A stretch of DNA of 17,606 nucleotides from CAZJYI01 sp964550025 (GCA_964550025.1 CAZJYI010000203.1:1-17606); one strand, 5' to 3'; counted from the first letter of the stretch, positions 7,971 through 15,859 are shown. The notes: a model not told the origin generated them from the sequence alone. Made by a program: numbers and translations.

Positions 7971-9293
7971 ATGCAGTCGTTCGAGCTCCATCCCGTCGAT
8001 ACCCTGTTCTTCCGGGATGCCCGCCCCATGCAGGCCGGGGCGGGTTCCGGTGGTCATGGCGCCAACTGGCCGTTGCCGACCGTGCTGCACGAGGCGTTGC
8101 GCAGTCATCTGTTGCGGACGGTGGGCGAGGCTCCCGTCGGCAAGATCAAATCCCACGTCAAGACCAGTGAAGCGGGAAGCAAACGGTCACGTACGGTGGC
8201 CTCGGATCTGTTTCGTTCTTTGCGCACGATAGGGCCGTTCCCGCGGAAGGGCGCGGAGATCTACCTGCCCATGCCGCTGGACGCCGTGCCGGCGGGGGAG
8301 GATGGGCTGGGTTTCCTGCGGCCGCTGTCAACGGACGGGGTGGAACCCGTCCCTCCGGGCGTTGAGATGGCGTCTGGCAGTGCAGGGGCCAGTACGGTCC
8401 GGACCGGCCGATCGAATTTGCCGGCATCCTGGCTCCGGGCCGTTGTTTCACCCTCGCCGCCGCGGAAGAGCGCATGGCCCGACTGGGTCTGCGTCTCGTG
8501 GTATCGTAGCTACCTAGGCGGAGCGCCGGACCTGAAGCGACCGGACGGGGAACACGGGCTCTTCGACTCCGAGCCGCGTATCGGTGTTGCCATCGACCCG
8601 GAGAGCGGAAGCGCTGAAGACGGGCGGCTGTACGCGTCGGAACATCTGCGGCTGCGCGAGGGTGTCAGTCTCTGGTGCCGGGCTTCGCTGAGTGACCGCG
8701 GGCAGGAGGCGAAGAACAACCGCACCAGTCTGGACGCGGTCCAGGGCCGTTGTCTGACGTTGGGGGGCGAAGGCCGCATCGCGCGGCTGTTGGCGTCGAA
8801 CGTCAACTCGCTTGACCATCTGCCGAAACCCGGTGGCCGACTGATCAAGTGGGTTTTGCTCACGCCCGCCGTGTTTCGCAACGGGTGGCGGCCGAACTGG
8901 ATCGGGGAAGAGGCCGGGTGCGTGTTGCTCAGGGCCGGCGACACCAAACGCGCAAAACACGAAGACCGCAAGACGTGGCGCGAGCGAATTCGCGGCATGG
9001 AGAGCATCCGAGCCGGACTCGTCGCCGCCCGAGTGGCGAAACCGCTGCATTTCTCCGGCTGGGACGTGGGCATCGAGAGCGAGGACGAGAATGGAAACCC
9101 GCGACGCGGCGGCCCGAAGCCGACGCTGCTCGCCGTTCCTGCCGGTTCGGTCTTCTACTTCGAGGCCGACGACGAGACGGCCGGCGATGCCCTCGTCGAC
9201 GCCCTGCACTTGCGCACACGTTCCGATTTCTTCGGCGAGAAGGGCATGGGCTATGGCGTGTGCGGAACGTGGAAGCCGGCGGACGTCAATTGA
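7971..9293 (+). CDS. cmr3: Cmr3, RAMP subunit of the type III-B complex, 440 aa
   Basis: ATG 7971 is preceded by GAGAGAGGAGAG at the very end of cas10. The N-terminus FELHPVDTLFFRDARPM followed by HGANWPLPTVLHEALRSHLL is the Cmr3 (TIGR01888/PF09700) signature, and the C-terminal glycine-rich stretch FGEKGMGYGVCGTW matches the family's closing RAMP motif. Cmr3 sits at the foot of the complex next to Cas10 and holds the 5' handle of the crRNA. The length is somewhat above the usual 320-400 residues; an insert around residues 135-180 (Pro/Ser/Gly-rich, ending near SPSPPRKSAW) accounts for part of this. The stop TGA (9291-9293) is embedded in copy 2 of the GACGTCA motif, and the gene closes the cas10-cmr3 pair. 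Confidence 0.92.
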   Translation: MQSFELHPVDTLFFRDARPMQAGAGSGGHGANWPLPTVLHEALRSHLLRTVGEAPVGKIKSHVKTSEAGSKRSRTVASDLFRSLRTIGPFPRKGAEIYLPMPLDAVPAGEDGLGFLRPLSTDGVEPVPPGVEMASGSAGASTVRTGRSNLPASWLRAVVSPSPPRKSAWPDWVCVSWYRSYLGGAPDLKRPDGEHGLFDSEPRIGVAIDPESGSAEDGRLYASEHLRLREGVSLWCRASLSDRGQEAKNNRTSLDAVQGRCLTLGGEGRIARLLASNVNSLDHLPKPGGRLIKWVLLTPAVFRNGWRPNWIGEEAGCVLLRAGDTKRAKHEDRKTWRERIRGMESIRAGLVAARVAKPLHFSGWDVGIESEDENGNPRRGGPKPTLLAVPAGSVFYFEADDETAGDALVDALHLRTRSDFFGEKGMGYGVCGTWKPADVN

Positions 9294-9298
9294 CGTCA
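9279..9298 (+). promoter_or_regulatory. Tandem GACGTCA motif, copy 2 (upstream of cmr4)
   Basis: GCGGACGTCA, then ATT, then GACGTCA, with boxes at 9282-9288 and 9292-9298. All 17 fixed bases are the same as in copy 1, only the three-base spacer differs. It overlaps the cmr3 stop codon and lies 66 bases upstream of the cmr4 ATG. TAGAAA (9328-9333) is in the same register (30 bases after the motif end) as the hexamers behind the other two copies. Confidence 0.7.
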
Positions 9299-9364
9299 CG
9301 CCATCACACGGGGACGAGTTGATACGGTAGAAAGGCATCGAGACATCAAGAAGGAGAGGGAGCG

Positions 9365-10180
9365 ATGAATACGAGACTGATGTGGATCATGACAAGGACG
9401 CCGCTGCACGTTGGCGCAGGGGCATCGGTGGGCGCCATCGATATGCCCGTGGCGCGTGAACGCCACACGCAGATCCCGATCATTCCCGGATCGGGCCTGA
9501 AAGGCGTTTTGCGGGACGAGTGGAAAGACAAGAAAGAAGAGCAGACGTGGCTTTTCGGGCCGGATGAGGGCGATCTCGTCGCGGGTACGTTGCTGGTCGG
9601 CGAGGCACGCACGGTGTGCTTCCCCGTCCGGTCGGCCAGAGGCGGATTCGCCTGGTTGACGTCGCCACTCGTGCTTCATCGGCTCGCACGCGAGGCCGCA
9701 GGCGCAACGATCCCCACGATCGAGCTCGACGACGAGTCCTGCATGGCCGGGGGTGACGTGCGGCTCAAAGACAACAAGGTCGTGCTCGAAGAGTACTGTT
9801 TCATGCACAAGGACGGCGACGTGCCCGCGGAGGTCGTCGATCTGCTCGAGAACGCCTTCGAGGACGATCTGTGGCAAACGCTGCCGAAGCGGCTCACGAT
9901 CGTTTCCGACGGCATCTTCAGTCACTTCTGCGCCAACGCCTGCGAGGTGCAGCAGCGGATCTGCATCGACGACGAGAAGGGGACCGTCAAGAAAGGTGGT
10001 CTCTTCAACCAGGAAAACGTGCCCAGCGAGACCGTCTTCTGTGCGGTCATGGGAGAGCGCAAGGAAGGCGCGCTTCAGAAGCTTGCCGCCGGTTTGCCAC
10101 CCGTACTGCAGGTTGGCGGCGACGCGACGGTCGGCCTCGGATACTGCAGCGTCCTCATGGCGGAAGGAGGTGCGGCATGA
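9365..10180 (+). CDS. cmr4: Cmr4, backbone RAMP subunit and target-RNA endonuclease, 271 aa
   Basis: ATG 9365 is preceded by AAGGAGAGGG. The N-terminus RTPLHVGAGASVGAIDMPVA followed by PIIPGSGLKGVLRDEW is diagnostic of Cmr4 (TIGR02580). Asp26, in the loop GAIDMPV, coincides in position and context with the Asp26 of characterised Cmr4 proteins that cuts bound target RNA at 6-nt steps, so the slicer activity should be intact. The glycine-rich loop VGGDATVGLGYC near the C-terminus is the RAMP motif. Several copies stack along the crRNA to form the filament. The protein is slightly short for the family. Its stop overlaps the cmr5 start (ATGA). It opens a long block of seven co-directional genes behind GACGTCA copy 2. 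Confidence 0.95.
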   Translation: MNTRLMWIMTRTPLHVGAGASVGAIDMPVARERHTQIPIIPGSGLKGVLRDEWKDKKEEQTWLFGPDEGDLVAGTLLVGEARTVCFPVRSARGGFAWLTSPLVLHRLAREAAGATIPTIELDDESCMAGGDVRLKDNKVVLEEYCFMHKDGDVPAEVVDLLENAFEDDLWQTLPKRLTIVSDGIFSHFCANACEVQQRICIDDEKGTVKKGGLFNQENVPSETVFCAVMGERKEGALQKLAAGLPPVLQVGGDATVGLGYCSVLMAEGGAA

Positions 10181-10551
10181 AGAACCGTGAACAGATTCGG
10201 GCCGGGAATGCGTTGGCTGCATTGGAGAAGTACCACCACTTCAAAGGGCAAAAGGGCGGCGACCCGTTGACGGGGTTTCCGGCACTGGTTATCGGAAACG
10301 GCCTGCTCGCGGCGATCGCCTTTAGCAAGAAGAACGGAGGGGGGCACGCCGACATTTGTCATGCAATTGCAGAGCATCTGTCAGATGAGCAGATCGGGTT
10401 GTTCAGGGGCGCGCCCGCAACACTCGGCGGATTGCTGAAGTTCCTGACGGAACACGAGTCAGATCAGCTTCGTCTCTGTACGGCCGAAGCCCTGGCCTAC
10501 TTGAACTATCTCCGTCGTTTTGCGAAAGCCGACAGCGATGCTGACAAGTAG
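10177..10551 (+). CDS. cmr5: Cmr5, small alpha-helical subunit, 124 aa
   Basis: The ATG overlaps the cmr4 stop as ATGA, with GGAAGGAGG just upstream. The protein is short and reads as helices throughout: NREQIRAGNALAALEKYHHF at the start, LGGLLKFLTEH and ALAYLNYLRRFAKA at the end. Length, position between cmr4 and cmr6, and the segment 'GFPALVIGNGLLAAIAFSKK' fit the Cmr5 family (TIGR01881/PF09701). Cmr5 forms the minor filament beside Cmr4 and has no catalytic activity. Its stop is nine bases before the cmr6 start and supplies the first bases of the cmr6 ribosome site (GGAG). Confidence 0.92.
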   Translation: MKNREQIRAGNALAALEKYHHFKGQKGGDPLTGFPALVIGNGLLAAIAFSKKNGGGHADICHAIAEHLSDEQIGLFRGAPATLGGLLKFLTEHESDQLRLCTAEALAYLNYLRRFAKADSDADK

Positions 10552-10560
10552 GAGCGTATC

Positions 10561-11646
10561 ATGGAAGTCCTCATGTCAAAGGACACACGAGAAGCGATGG
10601 GTGGCAGGCCTCACGTGGACAACCGCACGCTGCTCTATGACAAGTACGTTCCGGTTGGAGATGGCGAGGTCAAGGAAAAGGCAATTGAGTACCTGCGGGC
10701 AACTGAGGAAGTGGGAGATCAGCATGTTCGGACTGACCTGGTAGAGAGCATAGGGGGATCCGGCAGGCCTTGCAGCGACTTCACGGCGACGCTGGGGAGT
10801 CGCATGATGGTGAATATGACCAGTGGCGTGCAGGAGAATGCCGGGTTGTGTTTCGACCGCCATTTCGGGATGCCCTACATTCCCGGTACGGCGCTCAAAG
10901 GTATCGCGTTGCGTGCGGCCCAGGAAGCTAGCGCATCGGACGAACTTGTGAGAAGGGTCTTTGGGGAACAGGACAAGAACAAGGCTGCGCATAGGGGAGA
11001 GGTTTCGTTCTTGCCGGCCTACCCAACCAACAAGGCTCAGCTCGACATCGACATTATCACCAGCCACCAGAACCGGAATCCGATCCCCGTCAAGTTCCCC
11101 GCGATTGCAGCACGAACGCCCTTTGTCTTTGCTGTCTGCGGGACAAGTTCGGCTGTTGACAAGGCGGTGGTGCGGCAAGCTGCGCACTGGCTTCGAACAG
11201 GTGTGTGCGACCTCGGTGTAGGCGCGAAGACCGCTGCCGGCTATGGGTGGTTCGAGTTTGACGAGTTGGCCGAGAAACAGAGGCAGAATGAGGCGCGCGC
11301 CGAACGTGAACGGGTTGAGCGGGAGCGACTCGCAGCTGAACGGGAAAAGGCCGTTCTGGACGGCTTGCCGGATGATGAACGAGCCGCTCGCCTATACCTC
11401 CGAGAGCTCCCGGATGGTCCGCGGGAGGTAAAGGGCCGGATGGCGAAGATTGGCGATCTTGACAGGGAGGAAAAGCGCAGTATCTGCCTCCTCCTGAAGG
11501 GCATCCTACGGGAGATGTGGGACGCTGAAACACAGGAGGCAGCCAAGGCCGAGGGAAATCCGAAGAAACAGGCCAAGAGCAAAGCCTGGAAACGGGTAGC
11601 GGCGGTGCGTGCGGTTGCCCGTGAATTGGGGGTGGAACTGCCATGA
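10561..11646 (+). CDS. cmr6: Cmr6 RAMP subunit with a long charged C-terminal extension, 361 aa
   Basis: ATG 10561 has GGAG six bases upstream. The core has the Cmr6 features: LGSRMMVNMTSGVQENAGLCFDR, then HFGMPYIPGTALKGIALRAA, and the closing glycine-rich loop LGVGAKTAAGYGWF (from about residue 218). Cmr6 caps the 3' end of the crRNA filament. The RAMP core ends near residue 235, but the protein continues for about 125 more residues. The extension opens with a highly charged helix (EARAERERVERERLAAERE) predicted to be a coiled coil, followed by an Arg/Lys-rich helical part. Typical Cmr6 proteins lack a tail of this length. Stop and cmr1 start overlap as ATGA. Confidence 0.92.
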   Translation: MEVLMSKDTREAMGGRPHVDNRTLLYDKYVPVGDGEVKEKAIEYLRATEEVGDQHVRTDLVESIGGSGRPCSDFTATLGSRMMVNMTSGVQENAGLCFDRHFGMPYIPGTALKGIALRAAQEASASDELVRRVFGEQDKNKAAHRGEVSFLPAYPTNKAQLDIDIITSHQNRNPIPVKFPAIAARTPFVFAVCGTSSAVDKAVVRQAAHWLRTGVCDLGVGAKTAAGYGWFEFDELAEKQRQNEARAERERVERERLAAEREKAVLDGLPDDERAARLYLRELPDGPREVKGRMAKIGDLDREEKRSICLLLKGILREMWDAETQEAAKAEGNPKKQAKSKAWKRVAAVRAVARELGVELP

Positions 11647-12389
11647 TGAAGAAGAGCTACCGTATCGAGTTCTTGACGCCGTGCTTCTGTGGGGGCGCCA
11701 GGCCCAAAGAGACGGCAGAAATCCGTGCCCCATCCATCCGCGGTCTGGTAAGGGAATGGTACAGGGCGGCAGGAGGAAACGACAACGAGGTCTTTGGGTC
11801 TGCCTCGGGGCAGAGTGGGTGCGCGAGCAGAATCAAGCTCAGGGTGAAGTCAGAGCCGTCCCCCGGAATCCGTTCCGTGTCTCTGCTGCCGCACAAAGGG
11901 GGCGCAAAGCGCCCCGCGCTTCTGCCGCAGTCTTTCGTTCTGGAGCTCGCGTCCATGAAGCAGAACGTCGGCTCATGGGACGAAGCGCGGCGCGCGGTTG
12001 AGATCTGGTTGTTGCTTGGGTGTTTGGGATGTCGATCGAACCGTGCTGCGGGTTCGGTTTGGAACAAGGCTTTGGAACTGGCCGATGCCGCGGCCATGAG
12101 AGAGGAACTGCATCGACTGCGGACCCCCGACAGATGGGACATTCGGGTTTCCAGAGAAGCCGACGACCCTGTTGAACTGCGGCGATCTGCATCCGACACG
12201 CTCAACGGCTATCCGCACCTCTTCGGAACGATCAGACCGCGGACGCCATCCCCTCTCAAGATGAAAGTGATTCGGCTCTCCGGTCGCACCCATCTCATGT
12301 TCTTCTCACCGAGTCAAGGGATGATCGATGAGGCATTGACGGTCCTCGCCGGCAAACGCCTCGGCAAGATGGACTGGCAGCGTATATGA
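11643..12389 (+). CDS. cmr1: Cmr1-like RAMP subunit, short form, 248 aa
   Basis: The ATG overlaps the cmr6 stop (ATGA); a second ATG three bases on is equally possible. The N-terminus YRIEFLTPCFCGGA, then AEIRAPSIRGLVREWYRA and VFGSASGQSGC, matches the Cmr1 pattern (T/P-x-F-x-GGA, then R-x-PSIRG-x-R-x-W). Cmr1 binds near the 3' end of the crRNA and target. At 248 residues it is shorter than the 300-450 usual for Cmr1, which has two RAMP folds; the second fold seems reduced and I see no clear second glycine-rich loop. It is the last of six cmr genes and is followed by a 102-base gap. It could also be called a Cmr1-like single-RAMP variant. Confidence 0.82.
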   Translation: MMKKSYRIEFLTPCFCGGARPKETAEIRAPSIRGLVREWYRAAGGNDNEVFGSASGQSGCASRIKLRVKSEPSPGIRSVSLLPHKGGAKRPALLPQSFVLELASMKQNVGSWDEARRAVEIWLLLGCLGCRSNRAAGSVWNKALELADAAAMREELHRLRTPDRWDIRVSREADDPVELRRSASDTLNGYPHLFGTIRPRTPSPLKMKVIRLSGRTHLMFFSPSQGMIDEALTVLAGKRLGKMDWQRI

Positions 12390-12491
12390 GCAGTCGTTCT
12401 CTGCAGTGTGTCGGTGCGGAGGTGTCGGGAGAACGCGAGGCCGTACCCCCGCTGCTTGACATTTCAGGGGGAAGTGAAGGATCTTGTGGCC

Positions 12492-13340
12492 ATGAACGAC
12501 ACACGCACGATTATCAGCTTCGACTGGGCGATCAAGACGGTTTTGCGGGACAAGGCGAACTTCGACGTGCTGGAGGGGTTTCTGTCGGCGCTGCTCAAGG
12601 AACGCGTCACAGTGCTCGATCTGCTGGAGAGCGAGAGCAACCGGCTCGAGGAAGACCTCAAGTACAACCGCGTGGATATGATGGTGAAGGACTGCCGCGG
12701 CCGATTGATGATCGTTGAACTGCAGTACACGCCCGAGACGTTCTTTCTCAAGCGCCTGCTCTACGGCACGTCCAAGGTGATCGTGGAGAACCTGAAGGTT
12801 GGCGAATCCTACGCCGGGGTCAAGAAGGTGATCTGCATCAGCATTGTCTATTTCGACGTTGGGAAGGGCGACGACTATGTGTATCACGGTAGGACGGAAT
12901 TTCACGGGATACACACCAAGCACCTCTTGCAGGTGCGGGAAGGCACGGCACCATACCTGGCGGGCCGCCCGCCGGCCTCGGCGCTGGACGAAGACGTGTT
13001 TCCGGAGTACTACCTCATCCCCCTCAAGCGGTTTGCCGATACGGTCGAGGACGATCTGGACGAGTGGCTTTACGCATTCAAGCATACCGAAGTTCCGGAC
13101 GAATTCCGCTCCTTCAATATCGACGCCCTCAGGGAGAAACTGACGCCGTTGAAGATGGACACCGAAGAGCGCAGGCGCTACGAGGCGCACATGCGCGCCA
13201 AGGCTTCGGCCGAAGACATGCTGTCGACCGTGCGCGCCGAAGGACTTGCCCTGGGACGTGCCGAACGCGATGCGGAGCTGCGGGAGAAGCTCGCGGCGGA
13301 GGGCATGGCGCCCGAGGAGATCGAACGCTTGCTGGGCTGA
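12492..13340 (+). CDS. Rpn/PDDEXK_2-family (transposase-derived) nuclease, 282 aa
   Basis: N-terminal FDWAIKTVLRDKANFDVLEGFLSALL and the nuclease core RVDMMVKDCRGRLMIVELQ match the 'Rpn family recombination-promoting nuclease / PD-(D/E)XK transposase' group (TIGR01784/PF12784). D62, E76 and Q78 give D-X13-E-X-Q; Gln in place of Lys is common in this family. A charged helical C-terminus ends in REKLAAEGMAPEEIERLLG, also typical. ATG 12492 begins the conserved region; GTG codons at 12474 and 12486 are possible earlier starts. No CARF or other cOA sensor is present. It lies between cmr1 and the Card1-like gene on the same strand, 102 and 64 bases from them, so it is probably co-transcribed. Rpn nucleases are DNA endonucleases found widely as single genes; a CRISPR role is unproven. 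Confidence 0.85.
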   Translation: MNDTRTIISFDWAIKTVLRDKANFDVLEGFLSALLKERVTVLDLLESESNRLEEDLKYNRVDMMVKDCRGRLMIVELQYTPETFFLKRLLYGTSKVIVENLKVGESYAGVKKVICISIVYFDVGKGDDYVYHGRTEFHGIHTKHLLQVREGTAPYLAGRPPASALDEDVFPEYYLIPLKRFADTVEDDLDEWLYAFKHTEVPDEFRSFNIDALREKLTPLKMDTEERRRYEAHMRAKASAEDMLSTVRAEGLALGRAERDAELREKLAAEGMAPEEIERLLG

Positions 13341-13359
13341 CGGGAGAGCCGTTCGAAGC

Positions 13360-13389
13360 GGGCGCTACGCCCTCGTGCGTTAACGCACG
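13360..13389. promoter_or_regulatory. Hairpin and 16-base perfect palindrome upstream of the Card1-like gene
   Basis: GGGCG-CTA-CGCCC (13360-13372) is directly followed by the perfect palindrome CGTGCGTTAACGCACG (13374-13389), 15 bases before the ATG at 13405 and just upstream of the purine-rich ribosome site (AAGAGAGAGA, 13391-13400). It could be an operator for a dimeric regulator or an RNA element limiting translation of the nuclease. No T-tract follows, so it is not a typical terminator. No second copy was noticed in the window. Confidence 0.45.
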
Positions 13390-13404
13390 CAAGAGAGAGA
13401 CGCT

Positions 13405-14568
13405 ATGAGCCGGACAATCCTCGTTAACCTGTTGAGCGAACAACGAATCCCGAACTTCATTGCCGTCATGCATCGCGGGCCGGATTGCGTCTGTGCGCTG
13501 GCGACCCCCGAGTTCAAGGACCAGGTGCCGCTCTTCGGGTCCATGACGGGCGTTGCTCACGAGACGATCCCGTTCGATCCGTACGACTTCAAGCGCGACT
13601 TCAGACGGGTGGCCGAGATCGTGGGGCAGACGCCCAGAGAAGACGATCTGGTTATCAATTTCACCGGCGGCACGAAGATCATGTCCCTGTCCACGGTTCT
13701 CTCCGTCATGGCCCACCGCGGCGGACGGGCCATCGACCTGATGTACGTGGATACGCGCTTGCGGCGCGTCGAACGGCTGCGCTTCGAGAAGAACGGGAAA
13801 CTGGTATTCCTGGCGCCCGAGCCGATCGACCTGCATATTCCCTTCCAGGTCTACACCGGACTGAGGGGTGAGTGCATCACCTCGATGAGAGAAGGCATAC
13901 TCGATCTGACGCCCGCTCGGAAACGAGTGATGCGAGCGCTCATGTCCCCTGCGTGCGACGGCTTCTTCGGGGCTCAGAAGCGGTTCTTTTCCAACAGGGG
14001 GAAGCTCCTCTCCGAGGACAAGTTCCGCTTCAAAGTCAAGCGCCGGGGACAACCCGCCGGAGAAGGTTCATGCCGGTGGGATCGGCGAGGCGCTGAGCTG
14101 CGGTTGCCGCGTGGCGAGCGGTACAAGGTCGAAGGCGCCGATGCGGCGAAGTTCCTGTCCGGAGGCTGGCTTGAGCACTACGCATTCTCGCTTCTGGCCG
14201 AGTCGAACGCCTTTCGCCAGGTCCTGCAAAACGTCGTCATCTCCTTCCGTCCCGAGACCGTGGTCCAGCTCGAAAGACGATCCTGGCGCGTAGGCAAGAC
14301 CGACAAGAACGAGCTGGACGTGGTCGTGGCGGACGGATTGCGGGCGGCGATCATCGAGTGCAAGGCGGGCAAGGCAACGCAAGACCAGCTTCACAAGCTC
14401 TCGGCGCTACGCGACGAGTTGCTGGGGCCGTTTGGAGTGGCGATACTGGTTACGCGTCACGACATCGACGCCGGGATGAAGGAGCGTGCGAAGGAAAAGA
14501 GGATCGAGGTTGTCTCGTGTAGCCGGATCAAGCGGATTGCCGATGTCGTGCAAGGGCTTTTGGCGTGA
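13405..14568 (+). CDS. Card1/Can2-type cOA-activated nuclease (CARF + PD-(D/E)XK), 387 aa
   Basis: ATG 13405 follows a GAGAGAGA site. The N-terminal half is a CARF domain, with MSRTILVNLLSEQRIPNF as first strand and INFTGGTKIMSLSTVLSVMA as the ligand-loop motif, as in the DUF1887/PF09002 family. The C-terminal half has GGWLEHYAFSLLAES, then NELDVVVADGLRAAIIECKAG, giving D305-X12-E318-X-K320, the PD-(D/E)XK metal site. Characterised relatives (Card1, Can2) are homodimers that bind cyclic tetra-adenylate and then cut single-stranded RNA and nick or cut DNA, driving dormancy of infected cells. Its length equals that of these proteins and all motif residues are present. The final codons overlap the next gene (GTGA). 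cA4 as the activator is inferred from relatives. Confidence 0.9.
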   Translation: MSRTILVNLLSEQRIPNFIAVMHRGPDCVCALATPEFKDQVPLFGSMTGVAHETIPFDPYDFKRDFRRVAEIVGQTPREDDLVINFTGGTKIMSLSTVLSVMAHRGGRAIDLMYVDTRLRRVERLRFEKNGKLVFLAPEPIDLHIPFQVYTGLRGECITSMREGILDLTPARKRVMRALMSPACDGFFGAQKRFFSNRGKLLSEDKFRFKVKRRGQPAGEGSCRWDRRGAELRLPRGERYKVEGADAAKFLSGGWLEHYAFSLLAESNAFRQVLQNVVISFRPETVVQLERRSWRVGKTDKNELDVVVADGLRAAIIECKAGKATQDQLHKLSALRDELLGPFGVAILVTRHDIDAGMKERAKEKRIEVVSCSRIKRIADVVQGLLA

Positions 14569-15851
14569 ACGCTCCGATGGCGCCTACAATGTTGATCAGT
14601 GTCGGCGGTAGCCCGGAGCCTGTCCTGCACGCACTACGGCAAGTCACCGTATCGAAGGTCGTTTTCTTCGTCTCGCACGGTTCCCGAGCCCAGGTTTTCG
14701 GCGACGTGCTTCCCGGTCTGGACTATCGTCCGGAGCACGCGCTTGTGGTGACCGAGGACGAGCAGGATCTGGGGGTCTGCGTCTCCGCCTTGCTCGAGAA
14801 AGTACCCGTGCAATTGCGCGAATTGGGGGTTGCTGCGCCCTGGCCGGAACGGGTTGCCTACACGGGCGGCACGAAGACCATGAGCGCGGCCGTTGTGTGG
14901 GCGTCGTCCCGTTTTCCGTGCCGGTTCGTCTACATCGGTGGCGTTGGCGATGCACGCGACAAGAACGGGCTGGGCGTGGTAAGGAATGGCCGCGAACAGA
15001 TCGTCGAAACCGAGAATCCGTGGAACCGGGTAGCCTATTTCGAACTGCGGCACGCGCTGCGATTGTACAACGTGGCGCAGTACGGTAACGCGGCCGCCAT
15101 GCTCGAGTCCCTGGAGCGGCGGGTTGACGATCGCGAAGCGGGCCGTCTCATCGTGACATTGCGGTTCGTTTTCGAAGCCTACCACGCTTGGGACGTGTTC
15201 GCCCACAAGGACGCGAAGGGGAAGTTCAAGGCGCACCTGCCCGTCCTGGGAGACCTTGCGGCAAACCCCGCTCTGCGAGCGATCCTCCCTGGGCTCCAGT
15301 CGTTTGTGGCGGAAACGAGACAGATCGTCGACCTCCTGACGCACATCGAACCGTCACGTTCCTCCGAAGAGACTGTGTGCGACCTGTTGGCGAATGCGAG
15401 GCGGCGGGCGTTGCTGGAGCACAAGTACGAAGACGCCGTAGCGCGTTGCTATGCGGCAATGGAGAAGCTCGCGCAGTTCCACTTGCGGGAGAGCTTTGGC
15501 ATCAGTACCGGCAGTTGCCGGCCTGAGCAGGTGCCGACGGCACTGCGGGAGGAGTACGTCAAGCGGCATACCAACGAGGACTGCATGACGGAAGGCGAGG
15601 TGAGCCTGCGGTTCGGACTGTTTGCTGCCTGGGATCTGCTCGCGGCGTTGGAACACCCCGCCGGATTGCGTTGGCGAGATGACAGGGCGAGGATCGCCGA
15701 TCATCTGAGGGCCAGAAACGGATCGATTCTCGCACACGGCCTCACTCCCGTCAAACGCGACTCGTTCGACTACATCTTCGCCGATGCGCTCCGGTTGCTC
15801 GGCCGCGACGGCGATAGCCTCCCGGAGTTCCCTCTGTTCGGTTCGATGTAG
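14565..15851 (+). CDS. CARF-HEPN ribonuclease of the Cas02710 (Csm6-like) family, 428 aa
   Basis: The GTG at 14565 overlaps the Card1-like stop (GTGA), implying coupling; ATGs at 14577 and 14589 are possible and would start nearer the first CARF strand (MLISVGGSPEPVLHAL). The CARF motif is VAYTGGTKTMSAAVVWASS. The C-terminal helical half ends with RNGSILAHG: R384 and H391 form the R-X6-H active site of HEPN ribonucleases. This architecture and length match the TIGR02710/PF09670 family. Such proteins are cOA-activated RNases that cut cellular and phage RNA. A middle stretch (YFELRHALRLYNVAQYGNAA) is the conserved helical region of the family. It is the last gene of the effector block; copy 3 of the GACGTCA motif begins nine bases after its stop. 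Confidence 0.9.
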   Translation: MNAPMAPTMLISVGGSPEPVLHALRQVTVSKVVFFVSHGSRAQVFGDVLPGLDYRPEHALVVTEDEQDLGVCVSALLEKVPVQLRELGVAAPWPERVAYTGGTKTMSAAVVWASSRFPCRFVYIGGVGDARDKNGLGVVRNGREQIVETENPWNRVAYFELRHALRLYNVAQYGNAAAMLESLERRVDDREAGRLIVTLRFVFEAYHAWDVFAHKDAKGKFKAHLPVLGDLAANPALRAILPGLQSFVAETRQIVDLLTHIEPSRSSEETVCDLLANARRRALLEHKYEDAVARCYAAMEKLAQFHLRESFGISTGSCRPEQVPTALREEYVKRHTNEDCMTEGEVSLRFGLFAAWDLLAALEHPAGLRWRDDRARIADHLRARNGSILAHGLTPVKRDSFDYIFADALRLLGRDGDSLPEFPLFGSM

Positions 15852-15859
15852 CCGTCTAC

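Noticed and set aside
12456..12484. TTGACA as a -35 promoter element upstream of the Rpn-family gene
   Set aside because: The hexamer 17 bases downstream (GGATCT) is a poor -10 and the start would fall at or within the first codons.
12306..13190. Open frame of 294 codons on the minus strand opposite the Rpn-family gene
   Set aside because: The plus-strand frame carries clear PDDEXK_2 motifs; the antisense frame shows none.
13405..15851. Classic csm6 or csx1 names for the two CARF effectors
   Set aside because: The first has a PD-(D/E)XK core instead of HEPN, and the second fits the Cas02710 family better than canonical Csm6 or Csx1.
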